Positions 33,486 to 42,381 of a stretch of 64,000 nucleotides of DNA are shown piece by piece. This DNA comes from Albidovulum marisflavi (GTDB lineage Bacteria > Pseudomonadota > Alphaproteobacteria > Rhodobacterales > Rhodobacteraceae). The position numbers were made by a program, and so were the translations under genes. How positions within the stretch are numbered: the first letter of the stretch is position 1; every line of letters starts with the position of its first letter. Where the stretch lies: NCBI RefSeq assembly GCF_025751435.1, contig NZ_JAOWKY010000001.1:62001-126000 (forward strand), in the 5' to 3' direction. The notes beneath the pieces were generated by a model that made no database searches, was not told where the DNA came from, and saw only the letters and a list, made by a program, of their open reading frames with translations.

Positions 33486-34943
33486 ATGTTTCAGATCGGC
33501 ATCGACATTCGGGCGAACCCGCGCGTGGCGCGTTTCGTGAAACAACCCGCGCCGCATGTCTTCGTGATCGCCGGCTCGGGCAATGCCTCGGGCCGCGCGC
33601 CGGAAACCGACGCAGAGCAGTTTCCCACGACGGCACGCCACTGGTCCGCCGGGGACAGCTGGGCGGCGATCGGAAGCAGGCTGTATCACGGCCCCTGGGA
33701 AACCGGGGCCATCGCGCGCCCAGACGCATCCGCCAACTTCGGCTGGGCGCGGTCCTTCGCCACCGCTTACCAGATTGCGAACCCGGACAATCCCGTGCAT
33801 CTCATCGGCATTGCCCGCGACGGCGCCGGTCTTGTCAATTCACAATGGACCCGAGGCAGTGCGGAATATCAGACCGCAGTCGCGCGCGTGAATTCTGCGA
33901 TGTCGGCCCTGCCTGACAACGCCGTCCTGGCAGGGATCCTGTGGCACCAGGGCGAGGCCGACAGCCAGACACAAGCCGCGCGCAATGGTCACGCAACCGC
34001 CCTGGCGGCACTGGTTGGAAACCTGCGTGAGGATATCGACGCCGCCAGCGCAACAACCCCCTTCGTCGTCGGCGGGCACTTCCCGCTGTCCGGCCTGTAT
34101 CATCCCACGATCCAGAGCAGCTGCCAGTCCCTGCCTAACAGCGTGGCCTTTGCGGGCTATGCCGATCCGTCGAACCCGGTCGAGGTTTCGCTGTTCGACG
34201 GGCTTCATGCCGACGCACCTTCGCTTCACGCTCTTGGGCTGCGTTATCTCGACGGGCTATCCGAGGCGGCAGCGAACACCACGATCGGGTCGGCATCCGC
34301 GATCACCACAGGCGCGCTCGGTCACTACGCCCTGCCGCGTGCTCTTGTTTCCAGCGTCCAGGGCGTCGCACTCGGCGCCCCCGCGGCCGAACGAATGCTG
34401 ATCGTCGCGGTCACCGCACGCGCCGATACCGCGGTCCGGCCGATTGGCGTCCGTGTCGGCGGCACGCCGCTGACCCGTGCCGGGACACCAGAGGTCGACG
34501 CCTATCTCTGCGGGGTCACGCTATTCTACGGGCGGGTGCCGACGGGGTCCAGCGCGACGCTTGACGTCACCTTCGACACATTGCCCTACAACGCCCAGGC
34601 GGCCGCCTGCGTCCTGCCGGTCTATGGTGCGCGCATGCATCCGGCGTCGGCAAGGGGCCTTGCAACAATTCGGGTGGTCGGCAACACGACTGCGATTTCG
34701 GCTACGGTCGCCGCCGATCAGGGTGACCTCGTCTTCGCCTGTGCCGCGGGAACCTCAAGCGGCACGGCCGTGTCCAGCGTGAACCTTGGCCAGACCCTGA
34801 CGACCTCGGCCGGCAACAGCAACTACGGCGTCCACTCGGCCGCGGGCATCAGGACATCTTCGGGCGACTTGACGGTCGCCTACGCGTTCGACCGCACCGT
34901 CGCGCGCGTCGCTCTGAGCACGCTGGTGCTTCGGCCCGCCTGA
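33486..34943 (+). CDS. SASA-type (sialate O-acetylesterase-like) protein with altered nucleophile motif
   Basis: The 485-residue protein starts with a SGNH/SASA esterase-like domain (to about residue 265). The first block reads VFVIAGSGNASG where the family has AGQSN, so Ser occupies the Gln position (S31) and Gly the Ser position. Block LWHQGEAD matches the family WxQGE, and VSLFDGLHADAPSLHALGL provides the Asp/His dyad. Residues ~270-485 are a beta-rich C-terminal region with Thr/Ala/Val repeats, suggestive of a binding or fibre domain. There is no signal peptide. It follows fliP after 175 bases. Possibilities are flagellin-glycan deacetylation or a stray phage-tail-like esterase. Confidence 0.65.
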   Translation: MFQIGIDIRANPRVARFVKQPAPHVFVIAGSGNASGRAPETDAEQFPTTARHWSAGDSWAAIGSRLYHGPWETGAIARPDASANFGWARSFATAYQIANPDNPVHLIGIARDGAGLVNSQWTRGSAEYQTAVARVNSAMSALPDNAVLAGILWHQGEADSQTQAARNGHATALAALVGNLREDIDAASATTPFVVGGHFPLSGLYHPTIQSSCQSLPNSVAFAGYADPSNPVEVSLFDGLHADAPSLHALGLRYLDGLSEAAANTTIGSASAITTGALGHYALPRALVSSVQGVALGAPAAERMLIVAVTARADTAVRPIGVRVGGTPLTRAGTPEVDAYLCGVTLFYGRVPTGSSATLDVTFDTLPYNAQAAACVLPVYGARMHPASARGLATIRVVGNTTAISATVAADQGDLVFACAAGTSSGTAVSSVNLGQTLTTSAGNSNYGVHSAAGIRTSSGDLTVAYAFDRTVARVALSTLVLRPA

Positions 34944-34949
34944 CGTGGC

Positions 34950-35780
34950 TCAGCGTGCCCTTCGCGGCGCAGGCTGGTGCGGTCCGGGCAGGAATTCGAC
35001 CCCGCCCGACTGCCGGACCGGCTGCGGATAAAGCGTCATCATCGTCAGCACATCCTCGGGCATTTCCGTGACGACGTTCAGCCCGATCTCCTGCGCCTCG
35101 TGCGCAGGAATCGGGTAGTCGTGGGTCCAGGTTCCCGACGACAGAAGCTTGGCGATCCCGGCCGCCTTGTCCTTCGGCATTCGCGCCGAAAGGATCTCGG
35201 TCGCGGCCTTGCGCACCTGATCAAGGGCCTTGCGGCCCACGTCGGCAAGGATCAGCGTTTCGTCATCGATTTCCGCGACCGGCTTGTCCTTGACGACCGT
35301 CAGGATCGAGGCGGCTGGAAACTGTCCGATCTGCGGGTCGATCGGGCCCAGCACCGAATGCGGGCACATCACGATCTCATCGGCCGCCAGCGCAACCAGC
35401 GTCCCCCCCGACATCGCATGATGCGGCACGAAGACCGTGACCTTGCCGCGATGCGCCTCGACCGCGCGGGCGATCTGCAACGCGGCCAGCACCAGCCCGC
35501 CCGGCGTGTGCAGAACGATATCCAGCGGCGTGTCCTTGTCGGTCATGCGAATCGCCCGCAGGACATCCTCGCTGTCCTGGATGTCGATATACCGCATGAG
35601 CGGAAAGCCCAGGATGCGCATCGTCTCTTGCCGGTGAACCATGAGGATCACGCGGCTGCCGCGCTGTTTCTGGAAGCGGTCGATCATTTGAAGCCGCCGC
35701 ATGTCCAGGAACTTGCGCGATATCACCGGCTGCAGCATCGAAAGAATGATGAAGAGCCAAAGCGCGTCCGAAAAGCTCAT
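34950..35780 (-). CDS. Membrane-anchored ClpP/SppA-fold serine protease (SDH proteinase family)
   Basis: This 276-residue protein has an N-terminal membrane helix (DALWLFIILSMLQPVISRKF). The ClpP/crotonase fold follows: LDIVLHTPGGLVLAALQIAR, VTVFVPHHAMSGGTLVALAA with the catalytic Ser, and VLGPIDPQIGQFPA. This matches the serine dehydrogenase proteinase (SDH) family, SppA-like membrane proteases of quality control. TWTHDYPIPAHEAQEIGLNV near the C-terminus is the dimer/substrate element. It is coupled to the SelW-like gene upstream (ATGA). It is convergent with the esterase-like gene, only six bases apart. Confidence 0.82.
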   Translation of the reverse strand: MSFSDALWLFIILSMLQPVISRKFLDMRRLQMIDRFQKQRGSRVILMVHRQETMRILGFPLMRYIDIQDSEDVLRAIRMTDKDTPLDIVLHTPGGLVLAALQIARAVEAHRGKVTVFVPHHAMSGGTLVALAADEIVMCPHSVLGPIDPQIGQFPAASILTVVKDKPVAEIDDETLILADVGRKALDQVRKAATEILSARMPKDKAAGIAKLLSSGTWTHDYPIPAHEAQEIGLNVVTEMPEDVLTMMTLYPQPVRQSGGVEFLPGPHQPAPRRAR

Positions 35781-36067
35781 GGGTTTCCTCCGGCGCGGTC
35801 GACATGGCCAAGCGACCTTTCCGGATCGATCCGGTCGCGTACCATCTGCTTCAGCGCCTTGATGTCGGGAAAGCCGCCGTCGCGCTTTCTTTCCCAGATG
35901 ACCTCTCCGTCCAACACGATCTGGAACGCGCCCCCCGAACCGGGCTGCAACGCGACGCTGCCCAGGTCGTTCTGAAATGTGGAGAGAAGTTCCTGCGCCA
36001 TCCAGGCTGAGCGCAAGAGCCAGTTGCATCCGGTGCAGTAGGTGATCGTGACGACAGGCAGGGGCAA
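35777..36067 (-). CDS. Rdx/SelW-like thioredoxin-fold protein
   Basis: The 96-residue protein contains the SelT/SelW/SelH redox motif: VTITYCTGCNWLLRSAWMAQ with a CxxC near residue 13, then GGAFQIVLDGEVIWERKRDGGFPD, the family's conserved strand and GGFPD turn. The second position that is selenocysteine in animals is Cys here. The start is a TTG at 36067 with GAGGAG seven bases upstream; no ATG is available before the CxxC. It is likely a small cytosolic thiol oxidoreductase. Its stop overlaps the start of the ClpP-fold protease, suggesting a paired function. Confidence 0.8.
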   Translation of the reverse strand: MPLPVVTITYCTGCNWLLRSAWMAQELLSTFQNDLGSVALQPGSGGAFQIVLDGEVIWERKRDGGFPDIKALKQMVRDRIDPERSLGHVDRAGGNP

Positions 36068-36149
36068 GCTATTTCTCCTCGGCTTCCGGGCGATCCTAGC
36101 CGGTTCCTCGCGAAATCTCTGCGAAAATTCGCATATGCAGGAGAAGCGA

Positions 36150-38009
36150 ATGGCAGGTCGTGCAGCCCCTTGCGGGCATGCGGGCGATCTGGCACGTTTT
36201 GGCATGAAAACTCAGAACCTTACCCCCTCGCCCTGGTCCGACGTCGCCCCCCGCCTTGTCGCAGTCGCCGCGGGCCGTGCGCCTGCCGAACTTGTCATTC
36301 GCGGCGGACAGTGGGTCAACGTCCATACCCGCGAAATCCTGCCCGGCCACGACATCGCGATCGCCGAGGGGCGCTTTGCCGCGATCGCGCCGGACCTGAC
36401 CTACGCGATCGGCCCTGAAACCGAGGTGATCGAGGCGCAGGGTCGTTTCATGGTTCCGGGCCTGTGTGACGGCCACATGCACGTGGAATCGGGGATGCTG
36501 ACCCCAGCCGAGTTCGCTGCCGCGGTCATTCCCCACGGCACCACGACGATGTTCGCCGACCCGCATGAGATCGCGAACGTGCTGGGCATCGAGGGCGTCC
36601 GAATGATGCATGACGAGGCGCTGATGCAGCCGGTCAACATGTTCATGCAGATGCCCTCCTGCGCACCATCCGCGCCTGGACTGGAGACGACGCCGTACGA
36701 GATCGGCCCGGACGAGGTGACCGAGGCCATGAGATGGCCCGGCATCGTGGGGCTGGGCGAGATGATGAACTTCCCCGGCGTGATCGCGGGCAGCCAGCAG
36801 ATGCTGGCCGAAATCGCCGCGACCCAGCGGGCGGGCAAGACGGTGGGCGGGCATTACGCCAGCCCCGACCTTGGCCCCAACTTCCTCGCCTATGTCGCGG
36901 GTGGTCCCGCCGACGACCATGAGGGCACGACCGAGTTGGACCCTGTGGTGCGCGCGCGTCAGGGGATGCGGGCGATGATGCGCCACGGCTCGGCCTGGTT
37001 CGACGTGGACCGCCAGATCACGGCGGTGACCGAAAAGGGGCTGGACCCGCGCAACTTCATCCTGTGCACCGACGACTGCCACCCCGGCACGCTGGTCGAG
37101 GAGGGGCACATGGACCGCGCCTATCGCCGCGCGGTGGAAAAGGGCTGCGATCCCCTGATCGCGTTGCAGATGGCGACGATCAACACTGCGACGCACTTCG
37201 GCCTGGAGCGAGAACTGGGTTCGATCACCCCCGGTCGGCGCGCCGACCTGATCCTGACCCCTGACCTTCGGACCTTGCCCTGCGAACTTGTCATCGCCCG
37301 GGGCCGGACCGTCGCGGAAAACGGTCGCCTGACCGTTACATGCCCGCACTACGACTGGCCCGCGAAGGCAAGGGACACGGTCCGGATGGGCGCGGACAAG
37401 ACGGCAGAGGATTTCGCGATCCCGGCGCCGAAGGGCGCGTCGAAGGTGCGCGTCAAGGTCATCGGCATCGTCGAGAACCAGGCCCCGACCCGCGCACTGA
37501 CCGCAGAACTGAACGTCAGGAACGGCACGGTCGAGCCCGACGCGGCCCAGGATGTCGCGCAGTGCGCGGTGATCGAGCGGCACAAGAGTTCGGGCCGGAT
37601 GGTGAACGGCTTCGTCAACGGGTTCCGCTACAAGGGCCGCATGGCGATGGCCTCGACCGTCGCGCATGACAGTCATCAGATCATCGTCGTCGGCACCGAT
37701 CGTGAGATGATGGCAGAGTCCGCCAACGCGATTGCGAAGATGGGCGGCGGCTTTTCGCTGTGGAAGGACGGGGAAGAGATCGCCCAGATCCCGCTTCCGG
37801 TCGCCGGGCTCATGTCCGACGCGCCCGCCGCCGAGATGGCCACCAAGGCCTCGAACCTTGTCGCGCGGATGCGCGATTGCGGCTGCGACCTGAACAACGC
37901 CTCGATCCAGCATTCCTTCCTCGCCCTCGTCGTGATCCCCGAACTCAGGATTTCCGACCTGGGCCTTGTCGACGTCACCAGGTTCGAGTTCACCGAGCTT
38001 TTCGCATGA
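36150..38009 (+). CDS. ade: Adenine deaminase
   Basis: This 619-residue amidohydrolase has VPGLCDGHMHVESGMLTPAE (metal-binding His pair), the PHGTTTMFADPHEIANVLG block, ILCTDDCHPGTLVEEGHMD with the catalytic Asp/His, and the C-terminal GRMVNGFVNGFRYKGRMAMA and ALVVIPELRISDLGLVDVT typical of microbial Ade. It deaminates adenine to hypoxanthine in purine salvage. The ATG at 36150 has a good AGGAG site; a second ATG at 36204 lacks one. The stop overlaps the AMP nucleosidase start (ATGA), coupling the two enzymes. It is divergent from the SelW-like gene across only 82 bases. Confidence 0.95.
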   Translation: MAGRAAPCGHAGDLARFGMKTQNLTPSPWSDVAPRLVAVAAGRAPAELVIRGGQWVNVHTREILPGHDIAIAEGRFAAIAPDLTYAIGPETEVIEAQGRFMVPGLCDGHMHVESGMLTPAEFAAAVIPHGTTTMFADPHEIANVLGIEGVRMMHDEALMQPVNMFMQMPSCAPSAPGLETTPYEIGPDEVTEAMRWPGIVGLGEMMNFPGVIAGSQQMLAEIAATQRAGKTVGGHYASPDLGPNFLAYVAGGPADDHEGTTELDPVVRARQGMRAMMRHGSAWFDVDRQITAVTEKGLDPRNFILCTDDCHPGTLVEEGHMDRAYRRAVEKGCDPLIALQMATINTATHFGLERELGSITPGRRADLILTPDLRTLPCELVIARGRTVAENGRLTVTCPHYDWPAKARDTVRMGADKTAEDFAIPAPKGASKVRVKVIGIVENQAPTRALTAELNVRNGTVEPDAAQDVAQCAVIERHKSSGRMVNGFVNGFRYKGRMAMASTVAHDSHQIIVVGTDREMMAESANAIAKMGGGFSLWKDGEEIAQIPLPVAGLMSDAPAAEMATKASNLVARMRDCGCDLNNASIQHSFLALVVIPELRISDLGLVDVTRFEFTELFA

Positions 38010-39481
38010 CCAACACCGCCCCGGTTCTCACCCCCGACGCCCCCGTGGCCGAACTGTTCACCGACGCCACCGCTGCAGTTTCCAGGCTCGAGGCGCTTTA
38101 TGCACAGTCGACGGCATTTCTGTACGACCAGTTCACCCGCGCGCTCGGCGGCCACCGCCCGCCGTCGCGGGTCCGCGCCTTCTATCCCGAGGTGCGGATC
38201 ACGACGACCAGCCATGCCAAGGCCGACAGCCGACTGTCGTTCGGTCATGTCGCCGTCCCTGGCACCTATGTGGCGACCATCACGCGGCCCGATCTTTTCC
38301 GCAACTACCTGATCGAGCAGATCGGCCACCTGATCCGCAACCACGGCGTACCGGTCCGGGTCGGGCCCAGTTCCACGCCGATCCCGGTGCATTTCGCGGT
38401 CGCGTCGAACCCGCACGTCAATGTGCCCCAGGAAGGCGTGCTGGATTTTTCGCTGCGCGATGTCTTTGACGTGCCGGACCTTGCCACCACGAACGACGAT
38501 GTCGTCAACGGCACGGCCAATCGCAATCCCGACGGCTCCGACCACCTGGCGCCCTTCAGCGCGCAGCGGGTTGATTACTCGCTTGCCCGGCTCAGCCACT
38601 ACACCGCGACGGATGCGGAGCATTTCCAGAATTTCGTCCTGTTCACGAATTACCAGTTCTATGTTCAGGAGTTCGAGGCCTACGCCCGCAAGGCCCTGGG
38701 CGACCCGACGTCGGGCTACACAGCACTTGTCGGCCCCGGAAATGTCGCGATCACCGCACCCGACGGCGATTTGCGTGAACCGGCGAAGATGCCCCAGATG
38801 CCGACCTACCACCTGAAGCGCCGCGGCGGCCAGGGCATCACGCTGGTCAACATCGGCATCGGCCCGTCGAACGCCAAGACGGCGACGGACCACATCGCGG
38901 TCTTGCGGCCGCACGCCTGGCTGATGGTCGGCCATTGCGCCGGGCTGCGCAATTCCCAGTCGCTGGGCGATTTCGTGCTGGCGCACGCCTATCTGCGCGA
39001 AGATCATGTCCTTGATGCCGACCTGCCCGTCTGGGTGCCGATACCCGCCCTTGCCGAGATCCAGATCGCCCTGCAGGAGGCGGTCGCCGACGTCGCCCAC
39101 ATGGACGGGTTCGACCTGAAGAAGATCATGCGAACCGGTACCGTCGCGACGATCGACAACCGCAACTGGGAACTGCGCGACCAGTCCGGCCCGGTGCAGC
39201 GCCTGTCGCAGTCACGGGCGATCGCGCTGGACATGGAAAGCGCAACGATCGCGGCGAACGGGTTCCGCTTCCGGGTTCCGTACGGCACGCTTCTGTGCGT
39301 TTCGGACAAGCCGCTGCACGGCGAACTGAAGCTGCCCGGCATGGCGACGGATTTCTACCGCACCCAGGTCAGCCGCCATCTGCAGATCGGGGTGCGCGCG
39401 ATGGAGAAGCTGCGCGACATGCCGGTCGAGCGCATCCACAGCCGCAAGCTGCGTAGTTTCGAGGAAACAGCCTTTCTTTAA
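38006..39481 (+). CDS. amn: AMP nucleosidase
   Basis: The 491-residue protein has an N-terminal substrate-regulatory domain (about 20-190; RVRAFYPEVRITTTSHAKAD) and a C-terminal nucleoside-phosphorylase-fold catalytic domain with LVNIGIGPSNAKTATDHIAV, AWLMVGHCAGLRNSQSLGDF and ALDMESATIAANGFRFRVPY. Amn hydrolyses AMP to adenine and ribose 5-phosphate, balancing adenylate levels. Its ATG overlaps the ade stop, so AMP would flow through adenine to hypoxanthine in one operon. Length is normal for the family. Confidence 0.95.
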   Translation: MTNTAPVLTPDAPVAELFTDATAAVSRLEALYAQSTAFLYDQFTRALGGHRPPSRVRAFYPEVRITTTSHAKADSRLSFGHVAVPGTYVATITRPDLFRNYLIEQIGHLIRNHGVPVRVGPSSTPIPVHFAVASNPHVNVPQEGVLDFSLRDVFDVPDLATTNDDVVNGTANRNPDGSDHLAPFSAQRVDYSLARLSHYTATDAEHFQNFVLFTNYQFYVQEFEAYARKALGDPTSGYTALVGPGNVAITAPDGDLREPAKMPQMPTYHLKRRGGQGITLVNIGIGPSNAKTATDHIAVLRPHAWLMVGHCAGLRNSQSLGDFVLAHAYLREDHVLDADLPVWVPIPALAEIQIALQEAVADVAHMDGFDLKKIMRTGTVATIDNRNWELRDQSGPVQRLSQSRAIALDMESATIAANGFRFRVPYGTLLCVSDKPLHGELKLPGMATDFYRTQVSRHLQIGVRAMEKLRDMPVERIHSRKLRSFEETAFL

Positions 39482-39492
39482 CGCTGCGAAAA

Positions 39493-39509
39493 TCGCCCTA
39501 AATGGGCGA
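39493..39509. repeat. Small hairpin flanked by A/T runs after amn
   Basis: TCGCCC and GGGCGA enclose a TAAAT loop 12 bases after the amn stop, with GAAAATCGC repeated directly on both sides. The T-run follows the stem only on the minus strand, so as a terminator it would work best leftward, where no gene ends. It may still help end amn transcription. Confidence 0.3.
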
Positions 39510-39610
39510 AAATCGCTTGCTTTGACGCGCGAAGTGATGTGATTGACCACAACAGGCTGTGAACGAAAGCAAATGACCCCCAACAGAACGGGGCCAAAGA
39601 GGAGACAGAC

Positions 39611-39898
39611 ATGTCCAAACCCATGACCAAGACCCAGCTCGTGGCCGCGGTGGCGGAAGCGATGGGCTCTGACAAGAAGACCGCTTCGGCCGCTCTTGAT
39701 GCGATCGCCTCGGTGGTGACGTCGGAAGTCGTCGGCGGCGGTGCCGTGACCCTGCCGGGCATCGGCAAAGTCGTTTGCCGCACCCGTCCGGAGCGTCAGG
39801 TGCGCAACCCCGCCACCGGCGAAAGCATTACCAAGCCGGCGGACAAGATCGTGAAGATCTCCGTCGCCAAGGCTCTGAAAGACAGCGTCAACGGCTGA
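39611..39898 (+). CDS. hup: DNA-binding protein HU
   Basis: This 95-residue HU/IHF-family protein has the N-terminal helices TKTQLVAAVAEAMGSDKKTA and ALDAIASVVTSEVVGGGAV, the beta arm GIGKVVCRTRPERQVRNPAT (with the intercalating-Pro region RNPATGE) and the C-terminal KPADKIVKISVAKALKDSVN. It compacts and bends DNA as a homodimer or heterodimer. GAGGAG precedes the ATG. It is monocistronic, with a strong terminator 35 bases downstream. A Cys in the beta arm is uncommon for HU. Confidence 0.95.
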   Translation: MSKPMTKTQLVAAVAEAMGSDKKTASAALDAIASVVTSEVVGGGAVTLPGIGKVVCRTRPERQVRNPATGESITKPADKIVKISVAKALKDSVNG

Positions 39899-39932
39899 CC
39901 GGCCGCCCCGTGGGGCAATCGGTAGGTTTGCG

Positions 39933-39957
39933 GGGCCGCCCTTGGGGCGGCCCTTTT
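39933..39957 (+). terminator. Rho-independent terminator of hup
   Basis: GGGCCGCCC, loop TTG and GGGCGGCCC form a nine-pair GC stem followed by TTTTCC, 35 bases after the HU stop. Confidence 0.8.
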
Positions 39958-40064
39958 CCTTGCAGGGCGGTGCGGCGTTTCGAAGACGGTCGAAGTGCTT
40001 TCCTTCGCCGGTGGAACATGGCAATCAGCCCCGGGGGCCCTGGCCCGTACGGGAAGGATGAACG

Positions 40065-40958
40065 ATGGACCTGCGCGCAATTCTGATGGGGCTGGCCTTT
40101 GCCTTCATGTGGTCATCGGCCTTCACCTCTGCCCGCATGATCGTCGCCGACGCGCCCCCGTTGAGCGCGCTCGCGCTGCGGTTTCTCATCTCAGGGCTTA
40201 TCGGCGTATCTATCGCGGCGGCGGTCGGGCAAAGCTGGCGGCTGGGCCGCGGCCAGTGGCGGTCCGTCATGATCTTCGGCCTTTGCCAGAACGCGCTCTA
40301 TCTTGGGCTGAACTTCGTCGCGATGCAGTGGGTCGAAGCCTCGCTTGCCGCGATCATCGCGTCCACCATGCCGTTGCTGGTCGCGCTGCTTGGGTGGCTT
40401 TTCATGGGTCAAAAGGTCCGGCCACTGGGCATTGCCGGACTGTTCGCAGGCGTCGTCGGCGTGACGATCATCATGGGGTCGCGCTTTTCCGGCGGCGTCA
40501 GCGTCGAAGGGCTGATTTTCTGCGTTCTGGGCGCCTTGGCGCTGGCCATCGCGACGCTGACGGTCAGAAGCGCGTCGTCGCAGGGCAACGTCCTGATGAT
40601 CGTGGGGCTTCAGATGTTCGTCGGCTCGGCCGTCCTTGCCGTCGCAGCCATGCTGACCGAAACGTGGCACGTGAACTGGACCCCCAGGCTGGTCATGGCC
40701 TTCACCTATACTACTCTGGTCCCCGGCCTGCTGGCCACCTGGGTCTGGTTCCGGCTGGTCTACCGCATCGGCGCGGTGCGCGCCGCGACCTATCACTTCC
40801 TCAATCCGTTCTTCGGGGTCGCCGTTGCGGCGATCCTGCTGGGCGAACAGCTTGGCCTTGCCGACATCGTGGGTGTGGTGATCGTGGCCGCTGGCATCCT
40901 TGCGGTTCAGCTGTCCAAGCAGGCCCCCAGCCCGCTGACGCAAGCGCCCGCACGCTGA
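40065..40958 (+). CDS. DMT-superfamily transporter (EamA family)
   Basis: The 297-residue protein has ten predicted membrane helices in two EamA repeats (about residues 5-140 and 150-290). The repeat signature is visible in LNFVAMQWVEASLAAIIAST and in AATYHFLNPFFGVAVAAILL. Members export metabolites such as amino acids or purines across the inner membrane; the substrate cannot be inferred. It is a stand-alone gene after hup, convergent with aroC (10 bases between stops). Confidence 0.85.
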   Translation: MDLRAILMGLAFAFMWSSAFTSARMIVADAPPLSALALRFLISGLIGVSIAAAVGQSWRLGRGQWRSVMIFGLCQNALYLGLNFVAMQWVEASLAAIIASTMPLLVALLGWLFMGQKVRPLGIAGLFAGVVGVTIIMGSRFSGGVSVEGLIFCVLGALALAIATLTVRSASSQGNVLMIVGLQMFVGSAVLAVAAMLTETWHVNWTPRLVMAFTYTTLVPGLLATWVWFRLVYRIGAVRAATYHFLNPFFGVAVAAILLGEQLGLADIVGVVIVAAGILAVQLSKQAPSPLTQAPAR

Positions 40959-40968
40959 GGCGCGGGCT

Positions 40969-42078
40969 TCAGGCCGGGCCGATCTTGCCCCGGACGCCGC
41001 CTGTCTGCCCCCGGTCCAGAAGCAGGTGATCCAGGATCACGCATGCCATCATCGCCTCGCCCACGGGCACGGCGCGGATGCCGACGCAGGGGTCATGGCG
41101 GCCCTTCGTGATGATCTCGCTCTCGGCGCCGGAAATGCCGATCGTCCGGCGCGGCGCCAGGATCGAGGAGGTGGGCTTGACCGCGAAACGCACGACGACG
41201 TCCTGACCGGTCGATATCCCGCCCAGAATGCCGCCCGCATGGTTCGAGGAAAACCGCGGCCGTCCGTCGTTGCCCATGTAGATCTCGTCGGCGTTCTCGA
41301 CCCCGGTCAATTCCGCCGCGGCCATCCCTTCGCCGATCTCGACGCCCTTGACGGCGTTGATGGACATCATCGCCGCTGCCAGATCGGTGTCGAGTTTGCC
41401 GTAGATCGGCGCGCCAAGTCCAGCGGGCACGCCAGAGGCCACGACCTCGACCACCGCGCCGACCGAGTTGCCGGATTTGCGCAATTCATCCAGATGTTCC
41501 GCCCAGATCGCCGCCGCGGTGGCATCGGGACACCAGAACGGGTTCTGCCCCACCTGATCCAGGTCGAACCGGTCGCGATCCGCCTTGAGCCTACCCATCT
41601 GGACCATGTAGCCGGTGATCCTGATCTCGGGCGCCAGCGCGTCCAGTGCGGCCCGCGCAAGGCCGCCCGCCGCAACCCGTGCCGCCGTTTCGCGCGCCGA
41701 GGACCGGCCGCCGCCGCGATAGTCGCGGATGCCGTACTTCTGCCAATAGGTGATATCGGCATGGCCAGGCCTGAACCTCTCGGCGATGTCGCCGTAGTCT
41801 TTCGAGCGCTGATCGGTATTCTCGATCACCAGTTGCACCGGCGTGCCCGTCGTCCGGCCCTCGAAGACGCCGGACAGGATGCGGACCTGGTCGGGTTCGC
41901 GGCGCTGCGTCGTGTACTTGTTCTGCCCCGGCTTGCGGCGGTCAAGCCAGTTCTGAAGCATGGCCTCGTCCACCGCGACCCCGGACGGGCAGCCGTCAAC
42001 CGTCGCGCCCAAAGCGGGCCCATGGCTTTCACCCCAGGTGGTGACACGGAATAGATGTCCGAACGTGTTCAGGCTCAT
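40969..42078 (-). CDS. aroC: Chorismate synthase
   Basis: The 369-residue enzyme starts [20 protein letters not shown], the canonical AroC signature 1, with DGCPSGV following. [20 protein letters not shown] is signature 2 and [19 protein letters not shown] the C-terminal one. It converts 5-enolpyruvylshikimate 3-phosphate to chorismate using reduced FMN as catalyst, the last common step of aromatic synthesis. The start at 42078 fits the family; an upstream ATG extension to 42132 lacks similarity. It is divergent from the thiamine operon. Confidence 0.96.
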   Translation of the reverse strand: MSLNTFGHLFRVTTWGESHGPALGATVDGCPSGVAVDEAMLQNWLDRRKPGQNKYTTQRREPDQVRILSGVFEGRTTGTPVQLVIENTDQRSKDYGDIAERFRPGHADITYWQKYGIRDYRGGGRSSARETAARVAAGGLARAALDALAPEIRITGYMVQMGRLKADRDRFDLDQVGQNPFWCPDATAAAIWAEHLDELRKSGNSVGAVVEVVASGVPAGLGAPIYGKLDTDLAAAMMSINAVKGVEIGEGMAAAELTGVENADEIYMGNDGRPRFSSNHAGGILGGISTGQDVVVRFAVKPTSSILAPRRTIGISGAESEIITKGRHDPCVGIRAVPVGEAMMACVILDHLLLDRGQTGGVRGKIGPA

Positions 42079-42213
42079 GGGGCGCTTCCTCGGCTTTGGG
42101 GCGGGCATATCGAAGCGCGCGTCGCCACTCAAGCGCCTTGGCCTTCAATCTTGTCGAAATGCGCCGCACATGTGCCGATGCGGCCTGGTCTTCCGCCCCT
42201 GTGCGATGGTCCC

Positions 42214-42242
42214 TTGTGGTTCCGCGGGCGCGGCGCTACGGT
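42214..42242 (+). promoter_or_regulatory. Candidate promoter for the thiBPQ transcript
   Basis: TTGTGG (42214-42219), a 17-base spacer and TACGGT (42237-42242) approximate a sigma-70 promoter. The predicted start, about seven bases later, falls directly at the left edge of the TPP aptamer, which supports the call. Confidence 0.4.
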
Positions 42243-42250
42243 GCTGCCCA

Positions 42251-42330
42251 CCTCGGGGTGCCCTGGCGACAGGGCTGAGATGCGCAAGCGGACCCGTTGA
42301 ACCTGAACCGGTTAGAACCGGCGGAGGGAA
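42251..42330 (+). promoter_or_regulatory. TPP riboswitch (THI element)
   Basis: The conserved TPP-aptamer core is plain: GGGGTGCCC with the CTGAGATG box at 42275-42282, then ACCCGTTGAACCTGA (42292-42306) and GGTTAGAACCGGCGGAGGG closing P1 against CCTC at 42251. It binds thiamine pyrophosphate. It lies 52 bases before the thiB start. No terminator stem with a T-run follows; instead CTCCGC (42351-42356) can pair with the aptamer's GCGGAG, and CATCTCC with the GGAGGATG ribosome-binding region, so control of translation is likely. Confidence 0.95.
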
Positions 42331-42381
42331 GGTCGGACAAGATCCCCCATCTCCGCCCGCCTGACCATTGGAGGATGAGAG

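Noticed and set aside
36096-37913. A 605-codon minus-strand frame opposite adenine deaminase
   Set aside because: It is a shadow of ade, with His/Arg/Gly bias and no recognisable domain.
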